A DNA stretch of 11,204 nucleotides from positions 1-11,204 of the forward strand of contig JAOUPJ010000098.1 in assembly GCA_029879945.1 (NCBI GenBank), given 5' to 3'. How positions within the stretch are numbered: the stretch's first letter is position 1; each line of letters starts with the position of its first letter. The DNA comes from Gammaproteobacteria bacterium (lineage in GTDB: Bacteria > Pseudomonadota > Gammaproteobacteria > S012-40). The position numbers were made by a program, and so were the translations under genes. The notes beneath the pieces were generated by a model. It searched no databases. It was not told the origin of the DNA and worked only from the letters and a program-made list of their open reading frames with translations. Positions 1 to 6,120 of this stretch are shown piece after piece.

Positions 1-545
1 TGTTAAATGAAGGGCTAAACAGTGAGGCAATTGAAATCTCAGATAGCCACAGTGTGGTAGTTCGGCTTAAAGAACATAAGCCTGCCAAGCTCAAACCTTT
101 GGATGAGGTAAAGAGCGCCATCGTCAGTCAGTTGAAAAATACGAAGGCAATGGTGATGGCTAAGGAAAAAGGTGAGAAAATTCTGGCAGACGTTCAATCG
201 GGGAAATCGCCCACTTCCCTTGCAAAAACTCATAAGTTGACGTGGAATTCAGAGGAGTGGGTCAAGCGCACAGGAAGCAAGGTGCCTGGAAATATTGTCA
301 ACGAGGCATTCAAAGCGCCCAAGCCTGAGTTTAACCCTGTGTTTCGTGGAGTGGCTGCAGCGAATGGTGACTATACCATCATTGGTATAAAGTCAGTGCG
401 TGCTGGCAAAGACGAGGTTCCAAAGGAAGAGAAAGAGCGTCTATCCGCTTCTATCGCGAATGCGAATGGCCTGGACCAACTCGGCATGATTGTTAAGTCT
501 CTCGAGACAAAAGCCGAAATCCAAAGGTTTAATAATAATCTCTAG
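1..545 (+). CDS. ppiD: Peptidyl-prolyl isomerase-like periplasmic folding factor PpiD, C-terminal part (5' end outside window)
   Basis: The frame is open from the first bases (first full codon at 3) to the TAG at 543-545, giving 180 codons. PpiD is an inner-membrane-anchored periplasmic chaperone of the SurA/parvulin type that works near the Sec translocon. What is seen here is the C-terminal part: the stretch VVRLKEHKPAKLKPLDEVKS, followed by a charged helix rich in K, A and E (about residues 35-65 of the fragment), then a region containing NEAFKAPKPEFNPVF and a closing helix ending in FNNNL. This order matches the end of E. coli PpiD (VLRISEHKPEAVKPLADV…), as I recall it. The N-terminal membrane helix and the parvulin domain lie upstream of the window. 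A GTG at 54 could be called as a start, but it falls inside the conserved strand and the frame continues upstream, so it is not the real start. No clear terminator follows; the symporter begins 47 bases later on the same strand. Confidence 0.85.
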   Translation, partial: LNEGLNSEAIEISDSHSVVVRLKEHKPAKLKPLDEVKSAIVSQLKNTKAMVMAKEKGEKILADVQSGKSPTSLAKTHKLTWNSEEWVKRTGSKVPGNIVNEAFKAPKPEFNPVFRGVAAANGDYTIIGIKSVRAGKDEVPKEEKERLSASIANANGLDQLGMIVKSLETKAEIQRFNNNL

Positions 546-571
546 ACTACGGACTATTTGCAGAGCGGCTA

Positions 572-591
572 TTTACAATAGGTATTGTAAA
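572..591 (+). promoter_or_regulatory. Perfect 8-bp dyad directly before the symporter start codon, Shine-Dalgarno-like bases in the loop
   Basis: TTTACAAT (572-579) and ATTGTAAA (584-591) are exact reverse complements separated by AGGT (580-583). The TTG start codon begins at 593. The only Shine-Dalgarno-like bases for that start (AGG, 580-582) are in the loop. As DNA this could be an operator half-site pair for a dimeric repressor; as RNA it would be a small A/U-rich hairpin presenting the ribosome binding site. No U-tract follows, so it is not a normal terminator for ppiD. TACAAT (574-579) could also act as a -10 box, but I see no good -35 box. Confidence 0.45.
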
Positions 592-592
592 A

Positions 593-1861
593 TTGCCTAA
601 GCTAAAACTACATTGGCAAATACTCATCGCCTTGGTTCTGGCGGTTATCGCCGGATCCCTATCTGGAAGGGAAGGGGCGTTATTCGGTCTTCGTTTCTAC
701 GATGTCTATGTTTTTCTTGGAACACTCTTTCTCAATGCCCTGAAGATGCTTATTGTTCCCTTGATTGTCTCGGCGATCATCACTGGAATAATGAATATTG
801 GCGGTGGGAATAATCTGGGCACTCTAGGTGCTAAGACCATAGTGTATTACATGAGCACCAGTCTTTTGGCCATTTTGGTGGGTCTATTGGTGGTGAACAC
901 CCTGCAACCGGGCGTGGTGGATGGTCAGCCTGCCAAAGAGGTCATTGGCCTGCAAGCCGATACCAGTTCTTTCATGGACAAGGTGGAAGGGAAAGGTGCA
1001 GGCGATGTAGTCGAAATCTTTTTGCGGACGGTGCCGCCTAATATAGTCAGCGCGGCGGCCGATGGTCAGATGTTGGGTCTGATCTTTTTCAGTCTGCTCT
1101 TTGGCTATTTCATGGCTCATATCGAAGGGCGTCACGGCCAGACGCTTAAGGATTTCTGGCAGGCCGTATTTGATGTGATGATGAAAATCACAGATCTGAT
1201 CATGAAATTTTCGCCGATCGGCGTCTTTGGTTTGGTAGCGAAAGTCGTTTCCTCGACCGGCCTGGAGGCGTTTGCGCCCCTGGCGATGTTTTTCTTTTCT
1301 GTAATATTGGCTTTGTTGATCCATATCCTTGTGATAATGCCCTTGATTTTAAAATTTGTGGCCGGAGTTAGTCCTATCAAAATGTATAAGGCCATGGCTC
1401 CCGCACTATTAACGGCTTTTTCCACGAGTTCGTCTTCTGCGACTCTACCTATCACCATGGAGTGCGTGGAGAAAAATGCGGGTGTGTCGAATAAGACTTC
1501 CAGCTTCGTACTTCCACTGGGCGCAACGGTAAATATGGATGGAACGGCTCTATATGAGTGTGTGGCGGCTGTCTTTATTGCTCAGGCTTATGGACTCGAT
1601 CTGAGTTTTGGTATGCAGTTTACGATTGTGTTGACGGCTCTATTAACCTCGATTGGTGTGGCCGGTATTCCCTCGGCTAGTTTGGTGGCGATTGCGATTA
1701 TTCTTGCTGCCATCGGCTTACCCGCGGAAGGGATTGGTTTAATCCTGGCGGTGGATCGGGTTCTCGACATGTGTCGGACCAGTGTCAATGTATTCTCGGA
1801 TTCTTGTGGTGCGGTGGTTCTTGCCAAGTTGCAGGGTGAGAAGGATGTGTTGAGGGCGTAG
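593..1861 (+). CDS. Dicarboxylate/amino acid:cation symporter (DAACS, glutamate transporter fold)
   Basis: A 422-residue inner-membrane protein that would import acidic amino acids or C4-dicarboxylates together with Na+ or H+. The family signatures are complete. The serine-rich reentrant hairpin 1 (FSTSSSSATLP) is near residues 273-283 and NMDGT is at 314-318 in the cation-binding helix. GIPSASLVA forms hairpin 2, and the last helix contains DRVLDMCRTSVNVFSD (388-403). By comparison with archaeal GltPh, Asp392, Arg395, Asn399 and Asp403 match its D394, R397, N401 and D405. The retained arginine favours an acidic substrate over a neutral one. Length is normal for bacterial members (about 400-440). 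The start is TTG at 593: no ATG, GTG or TTG lies upstream in frame after the ppiD stop, and MPKLKLHWQILIALVLA gives a typical short basic N-terminus before helix 1. The ribosome site is weak and lies in the loop of a dyad. The exact substrate (glutamate, aspartate, succinate) cannot be read from sequence. Confidence 0.9.
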   Translation: MPKLKLHWQILIALVLAVIAGSLSGREGALFGLRFYDVYVFLGTLFLNALKMLIVPLIVSAIITGIMNIGGGNNLGTLGAKTIVYYMSTSLLAILVGLLVVNTLQPGVVDGQPAKEVIGLQADTSSFMDKVEGKGAGDVVEIFLRTVPPNIVSAAADGQMLGLIFFSLLFGYFMAHIEGRHGQTLKDFWQAVFDVMMKITDLIMKFSPIGVFGLVAKVVSSTGLEAFAPLAMFFFSVILALLIHILVIMPLILKFVAGVSPIKMYKAMAPALLTAFSTSSSSATLPITMECVEKNAGVSNKTSSFVLPLGATVNMDGTALYECVAAVFIAQAYGLDLSFGMQFTIVLTALLTSIGVAGIPSASLVAIAIILAAIGLPAEGIGLILAVDRVLDMCRTSVNVFSDSCGAVVLAKLQGEKDVLRA

Positions 1862-1868
1862 GGTTGTT

Positions 1869-1907
1869 ACTTTTGTCTTGCCAAAAGTCACTCGCCCATC
1901 AGGGCGA
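1869..1907. repeat. Two adjacent perfect hairpins just after the symporter stop
   Basis: ACTTTTG (1869-1875) pairs with CAAAAGT (1882-1888) around a 6-base loop. Four bases later TCGCCC (1892-1897) pairs with GGGCGA (1902-1907) around ATCA. Both stems are exact. They start 8 bases after the symporter stop and could slow or stop transcription or protect the 3' end, but there is no T-run behind them, so a Rho-independent terminator is not supported. Confidence 0.5.
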
Positions 1908-1961
1908 AACCTGTGCATCTTACGAAGAGAGTGTGAAAAAAAACACAAAATCAGAGAGTCC

Positions 1962-2037
1962 GTTGGGCTTCAGACCTGCGGTCTTCAGCATCAACCTACT
2001 TTGTTTGTAGATTGAGCTGAATGCAATGATGCCCAAC
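1962..2037. repeat. Compound 76-base dyad with nested hairpins
   Basis: The outer arms GTTGGGC (1962-1968) and GCCCAAC (2031-2037) are exact reverse complements. Inside lie AGACC/GGTCT with a 3-base loop (1972-1984) and a longer stem in which TCAGC, TCAA and CTAC (1986-1998) pair with GTAG, TTGA and GCTGA (2007-2020) around TTTGTTT, with one bulged A and one mismatch. A folded transcript would be a three-way junction. The arrangement resembles dispersed palindromic repeats of the GTTGGGC…CCTAC/GTAGG…GCCCAAC type known from many proteobacterial genomes, with several arms worn by mutation. Confidence 0.55.
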
Positions 2038-2091
2038 AACCCCAGCATCCGTCTTTTTTCAAGACAATACCCAAAGGGCACACCGAAGTAA

Positions 2092-4110
2092 CTATCCCCT
2101 TAAAGCCTCCACCAAAACCTTCGCCTTCAACTCAATTTCCGCGAACTCTTTATCTGGATCAGATAGCGAAACAATCGCCCCACCCGTTCCAATAGTGGTG
2201 TCTTTTTCGGTACAAACCAGTGTGCGTATCACCATACCCAAGTCCACTTCGCCATTAAACGACAGGAATCCCAGTGCACCGGAATAGATGCCTCGTGCTT
2301 GTCCTTCCAATTCATCGATGATTTGCATGGTTCTGATTTTGGGCGCGCCGGTCATGGAGCCTCCGGGGAAGCAGGCGCGTATCACATCCATATTGCTTTT
2401 GTCTGCCCGCCGTTGACCACATACTGTGCTTACCATCTGGTGAACAGTGCGAAAGCTTTCCACATCCATGAGTTTGCTGACGTTTACACTACCTGTTTCA
2501 CAAACACGGTTTAGATCGTTACGTACCAGATCAACAATCATGAGGTTCTCTGCGCGATCTTTAATACTCTTTTTTAGGTTGTCTTGTTGTATAGACAAGT
2601 CTTGAGAAAGCGATACAGCACGAGTCCCCTTTATCGGTTTAGATCGCACCCGGCCATCGCTGTGTATGGTTAGAAATTTTTCAGGTGATGAACTGACTAC
2701 ACTCAGTGTGTTCGTCTTATAAAAACTTGCATAGGGGGCTGGGTTTGTGTCACAAAGTTGCCAGTACAAATCGGCTGGATTTGAAACTAGGTCTAGTCTG
2801 ATCTGATTGGTGAGACAGACCTCGTAACTTTCCCCTTCTCTAATTTTATCCTGACATATGAGTATGTCTTTGAGATATTGTTTTTTATCTCTGTCAAAGA
2901 AGGGCTTGTAAATTCTGTGCGTACCCGTTTGGGGCGTCTCGTCTTTTCGTGTCGCGCAATCGAAAAAGGTCTGAATATTATCAACCAGCTTCAGAAGACG
3001 TTCTTCATCTGTTGAAACGCAATACAAGACTTGCTCACTACGATCGAGAACAATAAATTCTTCAACCCACAAAAAGCTGGCATCCGGATAGGGTGATTGA
3101 TGGGCTTGATCACCCCCACAAAGGGCCTTCAGTTCGTAGCCAAAATATCCCACCAGACCACCCGTGAAGGGAAAAGGAAGGATGGATTCCGTGTTTTTTT
3201 CTTTCAACAGACTATCCATGTAAGTGAAAATGTCTTGTTTAATTGAGATTTTGTCACGGCCAGTAATCGTTATAGTGTTATCTTTAAGGACATAGTCGAT
3301 GCGTTTATTACTCGAGCCCATGTAGACAAATTGTGATTGGCCCATGTCTATAAATGTGGGCGAACCTAGAATGAATTGGTTTTCTTCCTTTCCAAAAAGA
3401 TGCTGATGTAGTCGTTTTAGGGTATTGGCAGGAGTCGCTACCTTTTCCGGGAGAACCAGTTTTTCGAAAACCAGGTTTTTATTCGCCACACTGCGCGAGG
3501 TGGTTCGAGCAATGGGCTTTGCTGGATGTAAGTCTATTTTGGCAAGACGCAAGAAATTGGCGATGAGTTCATCGCCCCACTCTGTTGAGATGGACTCGGG
3601 ATGAAACTGTACTCCCCACCACGGCTTGGATCGGTGTTTAACAGCCATTAGTTCGCCACTGTCTGTTGTGGCCAGTGCTTGCAGCTCAGATGGCAAATTA
3701 TTTTCCACTATCAGAGAGTGATAACGCACTACATTAAAGGTCGATGGAATGTTTTCAAATAGGGGGTCTTGCAGATGCGATACGGCGGAGAGGCGCCCAT
3801 GCATGGCTTCTATGGCCAAGGCAATTTTTGCACCGCACAGGTGTGCCATGAGTTGATAGCCGAGGCAAACGCCTAGTACGGGAACATCCAACTCTTGCAG
3901 TAAGTGTGGAGCGATTCCCACATCATGCGCACGGTCTGGTCTGCCTGGTCCAGGTGAAATTACCAGAGCGAGCGGATCGATTTTTTTCACCGCTTCAACA
4001 CTGATCTCGTCATTTTTAAACACCATGGGCGTTATGCCGCTAAGACGCTCGATTTGCTGAGACAGGTTAAAGGTAAAGGAGTCGTAATTGTCGATCAGGA
4101 TGATGCTCAT
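2092..4110 (-). CDS. pabAB: Fused aminodeoxychorismate synthase, PabA (glutaminase) + PabB domains
   Basis: This 672-residue cytoplasmic enzyme converts chorismate and glutamine to 4-amino-4-deoxychorismate, the precursor of p-aminobenzoate and folate. Residues 1-190 form a class I glutamine amidotransferase: ILIDNYDSFTFNL at 4-16, ISPGPG at 51-56, the nucleophile Cys82 in GVCLGYQ, and His170 and Glu172 in GVQFHPES. A linker (about 190-235) leads to the chorismate-binding half, with FTGGLVGYFGYE (315-326), SSPEKFL (474-480), DLVRNDLNRV (527-536) and GGSMTGAPKIRTM (583-595). The motif PIKGT (492-496) carries Lys494, the lysine typical of PabB; anthranilate synthase TrpE usually has PIAGT. This is why I call aminodeoxychorismate rather than anthranilate synthase. 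The start is ATG at 4110, because MSIILIDNYDSF matches the usual PabA/TrpG beginning; a TTG 25 codons upstream would add an unrelated tail. The Shine-Dalgarno site is poor (AAGG about 14 bases upstream). It is divergent from the cytochrome gene and has no folate gene beside it. Confidence 0.88.
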   Translation of the reverse strand: MSIILIDNYDSFTFNLSQQIERLSGITPMVFKNDEISVEAVKKIDPLALVISPGPGRPDRAHDVGIAPHLLQELDVPVLGVCLGYQLMAHLCGAKIALAIEAMHGRLSAVSHLQDPLFENIPSTFNVVRYHSLIVENNLPSELQALATTDSGELMAVKHRSKPWWGVQFHPESISTEWGDELIANFLRLAKIDLHPAKPIARTTSRSVANKNLVFEKLVLPEKVATPANTLKRLHQHLFGKEENQFILGSPTFIDMGQSQFVYMGSSNKRIDYVLKDNTITITGRDKISIKQDIFTYMDSLLKEKNTESILPFPFTGGLVGYFGYELKALCGGDQAHQSPYPDASFLWVEEFIVLDRSEQVLYCVSTDEERLLKLVDNIQTFFDCATRKDETPQTGTHRIYKPFFDRDKKQYLKDILICQDKIREGESYEVCLTNQIRLDLVSNPADLYWQLCDTNPAPYASFYKTNTLSVVSSSPEKFLTIHSDGRVRSKPIKGTRAVSLSQDLSIQQDNLKKSIKDRAENLMIVDLVRNDLNRVCETGSVNVSKLMDVESFRTVHQMVSTVCGQRRADKSNMDVIRACFPGGSMTGAPKIRTMQIIDELEGQARGIYSGALGFLSFNGEVDLGMVIRTLVCTEKDTTIGTGGAIVSLSDPDKEFAEIELKAKVLVEALRG

Positions 4111-4221
4111 ACAAGCAATGAGTACCTTGTGGATCAAAATTCTGGCAGAGTCTATCCGCTTAGGTGGAACTGATTGGCAGCGCAATCATACCATATTAGA
4201 CTTGTGACTAGTCCAGTGGGC

Positions 4222-4250
4222 TTGATTTTGGAACTTAAAATAAAGATAAT
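4222..4250 (+). promoter_or_regulatory. Probable sigma70 promoter for the di-heme cytochrome gene
   Basis: TTGATT (4222-4227) is followed after exactly 17 bases by GATAAT (4245-4250). This gives a reasonable -35/-10 pair with an expected transcript start near 4257 and a leader of about 45 bases. The -10 hexamer is the first hexamer of the Fur site, so bound Fur would block RNA polymerase directly. Assigned by eye only. Confidence 0.5.
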
Positions 4251-4275
4251 GAGAATCATTATCAATAATGATTCT
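4245..4275 (+). promoter_or_regulatory. Fur box with overlapping second dyad
   Basis: Bases 4245-4263 read GATAATGAGAATCATTATC, which matches the classical 19-base Fur consensus GATAATGATAATCATTATC at 18 of 19 positions. A second dyad overlaps it: the 11 bases 4252-4262 pair exactly with 4265-4275 around CA. The 31-base block could hold two or more Fur dimers on staggered faces. It lies 27 bases before the cytochrome start and about 135 bases from the divergent pabAB start, so control of the cytochrome gene is the simplest reading. Confidence 0.85.
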
Positions 4276-4302
4276 ATTTTTAACGGGATTGTATAAAAGT
4301 GT

Positions 4303-5412
4303 ATGAAACTCAATAAATTATATGCTGGTTTAGCGATGGGGGCAGTTGTCTTGTCCACGGTGGCGGGTTGTTCCCTCCTGGTGCCCGCAGATAGGCCTGT
4401 GCTGTCTCCTGAGGAGCAACTGGGTAAGAGCCTGTTTTTTGATTCCAGGCTTTCTGAGCCCCAGGGAGTGGCGTGTTCCGGTTGCCATGCACCCCAAACG
4501 GGTTTTGCCGATCCCAGGGGCACAGCCTTTTCCCAGGGCGTCAATCCGGCGAAGTTCACGGATCGAAATTCCCCTACCATTACCTATTCGGCCTTCGTGC
4601 CCAAGTTGTCTTATGTGCGCGAGGAGGACCTGGTCTATGGCGGCCTATTCTGGGACGGGCGGGCCCTGAGCCTGTCTCATCAATTGGAAGGGCCCATGTT
4701 CAGTTCTGTGGAAATGGGGATCGAAAGCAAGTCCCAATTATATGAGCGCCTTAAGGAGTTGGGTTACCTGGACAAGTTTCGTCAGTTTTACGGTGAGCAG
4801 GCATTGGCAAATTCCAAGGTGGCGTTTAACCAACTCTCACACCTTATAACGAGTTATGAGCGCAGCCAGGAACTGAATTCTTTTTCATCCAAGTATGATT
4901 ACTATCTTGCAGGTAAGAGCCAGTTTACAGAACAGGAAAAAAGAGGGCTGGCTCTGTTTGAAAGGGAAGACAAGGGTAATTGCGCAGCGTGTCATCCCAA
5001 TAAGCCCGCTGAAGAAGGCGGACGTGCCCTGTTTACCGATTTCACCTACGACAATCTTGGGGTCCCTCCCCATCCTGAAAAACCGAATTTGGCCGACAAG
5101 GGACTCGGCGAGATCATTTATTCCGCAAATACACGGGGTAAATTTCGTGTTCCTACGCTTAGAAACATCGCTCTGACAGGCCCTTATATGCACAACGGGG
5201 TTTTTGCTAGCCTGGAAGAGGTCGTTTCTTTTTACAATACCCGAGACGTGGATAGCAAATGGCGTGCGCCTGAGATTTCTGAAAATGTGAACAAGAAGGA
5301 ACTGGGTAACTTGAAATTGAGTGCGCAAGATGAGGCAGATATCGTCGCCTTTTTAAAGACGCTAACAGATGGTTATGATTACAGGCAAGAATGGGAGGTG
5401 AGATTGCACTAA
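4303..5412 (+). CDS. MauG/CcpA-family di-heme cytochrome c lipoprotein (annotated class: cytochrome-c peroxidase)
   Basis: A 369-residue exported protein with two covalent heme sites, CSGCH (58-62) and CAACH (227-231). The N-terminus is a lipoprotein signal peptide with lipobox VAGC; Cys23 would be lipidated and Ser24 allows outer-membrane sorting. WDGRA (117-121) holds the tryptophan between the hemes, and Gln127 and Glu137 keep the 10-residue spacing of the distal Gln/Glu pair of bacterial peroxidases. Two features point to the MauG side of the family. The region after heme 1 (FSQGVNPAKF) has no histidine where classical peroxidases carry the switchable ligand (my alignment), and LEEVVSFYN places Tyr311 where MauG has its axial tyrosine and peroxidases have methionine. 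PYMHNG is at 294-299. Enzymes of this family reduce H2O2 or oxidise partner proteins in the periplasm. A near-consensus Fur box lies directly upstream and a small exported protein gene 66 bases downstream. The ATG start gives a correct signal peptide, although the ribosome site is weak. Confidence 0.88.
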   Translation: MKLNKLYAGLAMGAVVLSTVAGCSLLVPADRPVLSPEEQLGKSLFFDSRLSEPQGVACSGCHAPQTGFADPRGTAFSQGVNPAKFTDRNSPTITYSAFVPKLSYVREEDLVYGGLFWDGRALSLSHQLEGPMFSSVEMGIESKSQLYERLKELGYLDKFRQFYGEQALANSKVAFNQLSHLITSYERSQELNSFSSKYDYYLAGKSQFTEQEKRGLALFEREDKGNCAACHPNKPAEEGGRALFTDFTYDNLGVPPHPEKPNLADKGLGEIIYSANTRGKFRVPTLRNIALTGPYMHNGVFASLEEVVSFYNTRDVDSKWRAPEISENVNKKELGNLKLSAQDEADIVAFLKTLTDGYDYRQEWEVRLH

Positions 5413-5478
5413 CCTCGCGCCTGATTTTCTGGATGAGTAGTTGCATAGGTTTCCAAAAATTACACCAGGGATGGTTTT

Positions 5479-6045
5479 ATGAAACGCATTCTATTCGGTA
5501 TCGCGTTCAGTTTTTTCTATTCACTACCCGCCTATTCTGTGGACCTCACCGCAGCTTTTTCGGCTCAGGGTGGCTGGGCAATTCCTCAAGAGGAAGTGGG
5601 TGAACTCATAGAAAACGGAAACTCGGTTCGCTTTCATATCTTTGGGGGGGCAAAGGTCACAAAGTCTGGCTCCGTTGGTTTGGGATTGGACTTCACATAT
5701 TCCGAGCATGCCATCAAAGGGGGTGGGGGCGGCCATTATCAGCGAATTTTGTGGGACTGGTTTTTTCTACCCCTGGGTTTGGGACCCTTGAGAATTATCC
5801 CGGGGATCGCCTGGGTAGGTATTGACACCAAGATGGATGACTTGGGCGTGAAGGAACAAAGTTTTAGACCGGCGGGTGTATTGGGTTTGGAGCTTGGTTT
5901 GGGTGTTACGAAAAACATTAATATCCTTGCGACTGTGCGTGCAGAAAGGACCATGGATGACTTTGAGCCTGTGTCCACGGGGGGTAATAAGAACATCACC
6001 GGGGACTTTGTGAATGCGCTCGTGGGCCTTGAAGTAAGGATGTAG
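5479..6045 (+). CDS. Small exported protein, probably a beta-barrel outer membrane protein; function unknown
   Basis: A 188-residue protein I do not recognise. Residues 1-20 are a clear Sec signal peptide (MKR, hydrophobic core, AYS|VD). The mature part is made of alternating hydrophobic/polar segments with many glycines: SVGLGLDFTYS, PLRIIPGIAWVGID, GVLGLELGLGV, INILATVRAE and VNALVGLEVRM. This is the pattern of a small barrel of about eight strands. It has five glycines in a row (KGGGGGHYQ) and ends in Met instead of the aromatic residue common in barrels. The ATG is well supported by AGGGA (5467-5471) with 7-base spacing. It follows the di-heme cytochrome by 66 bases with no terminator between them, so it is probably in the same Fur-controlled transcript. 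It could be an ordinary OmpW/OmpA-like porin-type barrel, or a partner or substrate of the cytochrome; the sequence does not decide. Confidence 0.7.
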   Translation: MKRILFGIAFSFFYSLPAYSVDLTAAFSAQGGWAIPQEEVGELIENGNSVRFHIFGGAKVTKSGSVGLGLDFTYSEHAIKGGGGGHYQRILWDWFFLPLGLGPLRIIPGIAWVGIDTKMDDLGVKEQSFRPAGVLGLELGLGVTKNINILATVRAERTMDDFEPVSTGGNKNITGDFVNALVGLEVRM

Positions 6046-6053
6046 TGGTAAGG

Positions 6054-6084
6054 CCTTGTTTCAAGGAGTCGGGTGAACTTTTTT
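6054..6084 (+). terminator. Weak candidate terminator after the outer-membrane protein gene
   Basis: CCTTG (6054-6058) pairs with CAAGG (6062-6066) around TTT. A run of six T follows at 6079-6084, but 12 bases behind the stem rather than directly after it. An alternative fold pairs AAGGAGT with ACTTTTT. It sits in the 75-base gap between two converging genes, where a terminator is expected, but the form is poor. Confidence 0.3.
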
Positions 6085-6120
6085 ATCAGCCACTGCGATG
6101 TGAGTGGATCTTTCGAATGG

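Larger units (their letters stand above)
1868..2090 (-). repeat. Gene-free block of hairpins between symporter and pabAB; probable decayed dispersed repeat
   Basis: This 223-base gap contains no credible gene but is unusually rich in inverted repeats: 1869-1888 (7-bp stem), 1892-1907 (6-bp stem), 1962-2037 (compound dyad) and GTCTT/AAGAC at 2051-2065. Read on the minus strand it continues from the pabAB stop, and parts can be translated into strings such as GVPFGYCLEKRRMLG and RPDGRVTFGKTKVT. From memory, strings of this kind recur as spurious peptides in the intergenic DNA of many gammaproteobacteria, which suggests a dispersed repeat family rather than a protein. That comparison is recollection, not a search. 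The hairpins may also serve as the end of both converging transcripts (symporter on plus, pabAB on minus), but no hairpin is followed directly by a good U-tract on either strand. Confidence 0.5.

Noticed and set aside
884..1458. Open frames on the minus strand inside the symporter gene
   Set aside because: They are shadows of a full-length gene with all family motifs; the translated strings have no recognisable domain.
1739..1948. Small minus-strand gene containing RVTFGKTKVT
   Set aside because: It overlaps the symporter end and is explained by the hairpin-rich repeat block read as protein.
1962..2037. Integron attC recombination site (arms look like GTTRRRY and RYYYAAC)
   Set aside because: The arms are in the wrong order: attC has RYYYAAC at the 5' end and GTTRRRY at the 3' end, here it is reversed. 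No integrase or cassette array is seen.
4152..4580. Long open frame on the minus strand across the Fur box and the start of the cytochrome gene
   Set aside because: It overlaps the well-supported cytochrome gene and the regulatory region, shows no domain, and its composition follows from the codons of the opposite strand.
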